DNA of 6,780 nt from Microbacteriaceae bacterium (GTDB lineage Bacteria > Actinomycetota > Actinomycetes > Actinomycetales > Microbacteriaceae): assembly GCA_025464125.1 (NCBI GenBank), contig JAODLU010000038.1:1-6780 (forward strand). The letters are read 5' to 3'. The notes under the pieces were generated by a model, which did no database searches, had not been told where the DNA came from, and saw only the letters and a list, made by a program, of their open reading frames with translations. Positions 6,452 through 6,780 of the stretch are shown in pieces; within the stretch, counting starts at the first letter, position 1; the number at the start of each line of letters is the position of its first letter. The translations under genes and the position numbers were made by a program.

Positions 6452-6485
6452 GCAGTTCGCGCGGCCTGCCGTGAAGCGCAACCGG

Positions 6486-6501
6486 CACTCGATACACTCG
6501 A
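6486..6501 (+). repeat. Short tandem repeat CACTCGA-TA-CACTCGA upstream of aroQ
   Basis: CACTCGA occurs at 6486-6492 and again at 6495-6501, a nine-base period spanning the proposed -10 box. It could be an operator half-site pair or simply chance; two copies of seven bases are weak evidence. Confidence 0.3.
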
Positions 6502-6505
6502 CACC
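6493..6505 (+). promoter_or_regulatory. Candidate leaderless promoter for aroQ
   Basis: TACACT at 6493-6498 fits the actinobacterial -10 consensus TANNNT. Exactly seven bases separate it from GTG 6506, which would put the transcription start on the first base of the start codon. No purine-rich Shine-Dalgarno is present before the GTG, as expected for a leaderless message. The -35 position (about 6470-6475) is poor, which is common for such promoters. The 54-base gap after the previous gene leaves room for a separate transcript. Confidence 0.45.
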
Positions 6506-6780
6506 GTGACCACCGTCCTCGTTCTCAATGGCCCGAATCTCGGCCGCCTCGGCAGCCGGGAGCCAGATGTGTACGGCAGCGGCACGCTCGACGACCTGAG
6601 GGCGAAGCTCGGCGCCGAGGCTCCTCCCGGCCACGCCATTGACCTCCGCCAGACCAACGACGAAGCGGAGTTGATCGGCTGGCTGTACGAGGCAATCGAC
6701 ACCAGCAGCCCGGTCATCCTGAATCCTGCGGCTTTCACGCATTATTCATACGCACTTCGGGATGCTGCCGCCCTCGTTAC
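6506..6780 (+). CDS. aroQ: Type II 3-dehydroquinate dehydratase, N-terminal part (3' truncated by window)
   Basis: The first 91 residues are visible before the window ends; the family is about 145 aa. The enzyme dehydrates 3-dehydroquinate to 3-dehydroshikimate, between the AroB and AroE steps, as a dodecamer in the cytoplasm. The type II signature VLNGPNLGRLGSREPDVYG (6-24) carries Asn11, the catalytic loop Arg18 and the catalytic Tyr23. DLRQTNDEAELIGWL (46-60) follows; many relatives have RQSNHEGELI, so Thr50 and Asp52 are mild variants. NPAAFTHYSYALRDA (73-87) holds the substrate-binding Asn73 and His79. The general-acid His of the family lies beyond the edge. GTG 6506 is chosen because family similarity begins at once. 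There is no Shine-Dalgarno, consistent with leaderless translation. Confidence 0.9.
   Translation, partial: MTTVLVLNGPNLGRLGSREPDVYGSGTLDDLRAKLGAEAPPGHAIDLRQTNDEAELIGWLYEAIDTSSPVILNPAAFTHYSYALRDAAALV

Noticed and set aside
6451..6470. GGCAG/CTGCC inverted repeat after the DUF3052-like gene, considered as a terminator
   Set aside because: It has only a five-base stem, a ten-base loop and no T-run, so it is not a convincing intrinsic terminator.

Overview
The window is a GC-rich stretch from an actinobacterium. The gene order and protein style fit Micrococcales, perhaps Microbacteriaceae, but this is inferred from general knowledge and was not tested by a search. All genes lie on the + strand in a tight, operon-like run, and no gene-free stretch exceeds about 55 bases. 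I see no tRNA, rRNA, CRISPR array, insertion sequence, prophage or att site.

Layout: the 3' end of alaS (alanyl-tRNA synthetase, 1-534, cut by the window edge); ruvX/yqgF (539-1000); mltG (membrane endolytic murein transglycosylase, 1004-2362); then the shikimate block aroE (2359-3216), aroC (3257-4471, broken by an in-frame stop), aroK (4468-4986), aroB (4983-6071), a small DUF3052-like gene of unknown function (6071-6451), and the 5' part of aroQ (6506 onward, cut by the window edge). The aro genes supply DHQ synthase (AroB), type II dehydroquinase (AroQ), shikimate dehydrogenase (AroE), shikimate kinase (AroK) and chorismate synthase (AroC). Only DAHP synthase and EPSP synthase of the seven-step route to chorismate are absent here, and these are commonly encoded elsewhere.

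The main anomaly is in aroC. A TAG codon at 3755-3757 (codon 167 of 404) splits an otherwise colinear chorismate synthase with no indel and no other visible decay. Both halves keep the family motifs. TAG also ends the DUF3052-like gene, so it seems to be an ordinary stop here. The break could be a sequence error, a recent nonsense mutation, suppression, or a split gene restarting at GTG 3767. It matters for the operon because aroK overlaps the aroC stop by four bases and has no visible Shine-Dalgarno of its own.

Secondary points of interest are the DUF3052-like gene wedged between aroB and aroQ, a probable leaderless promoter for aroQ, a perfect TATAAT inside ruvX that might serve mltG-aro, and two TCTAGA hexamers that bracket the first half of aroC. 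Otherwise this is a conserved housekeeping locus. I found no convincing novel system.
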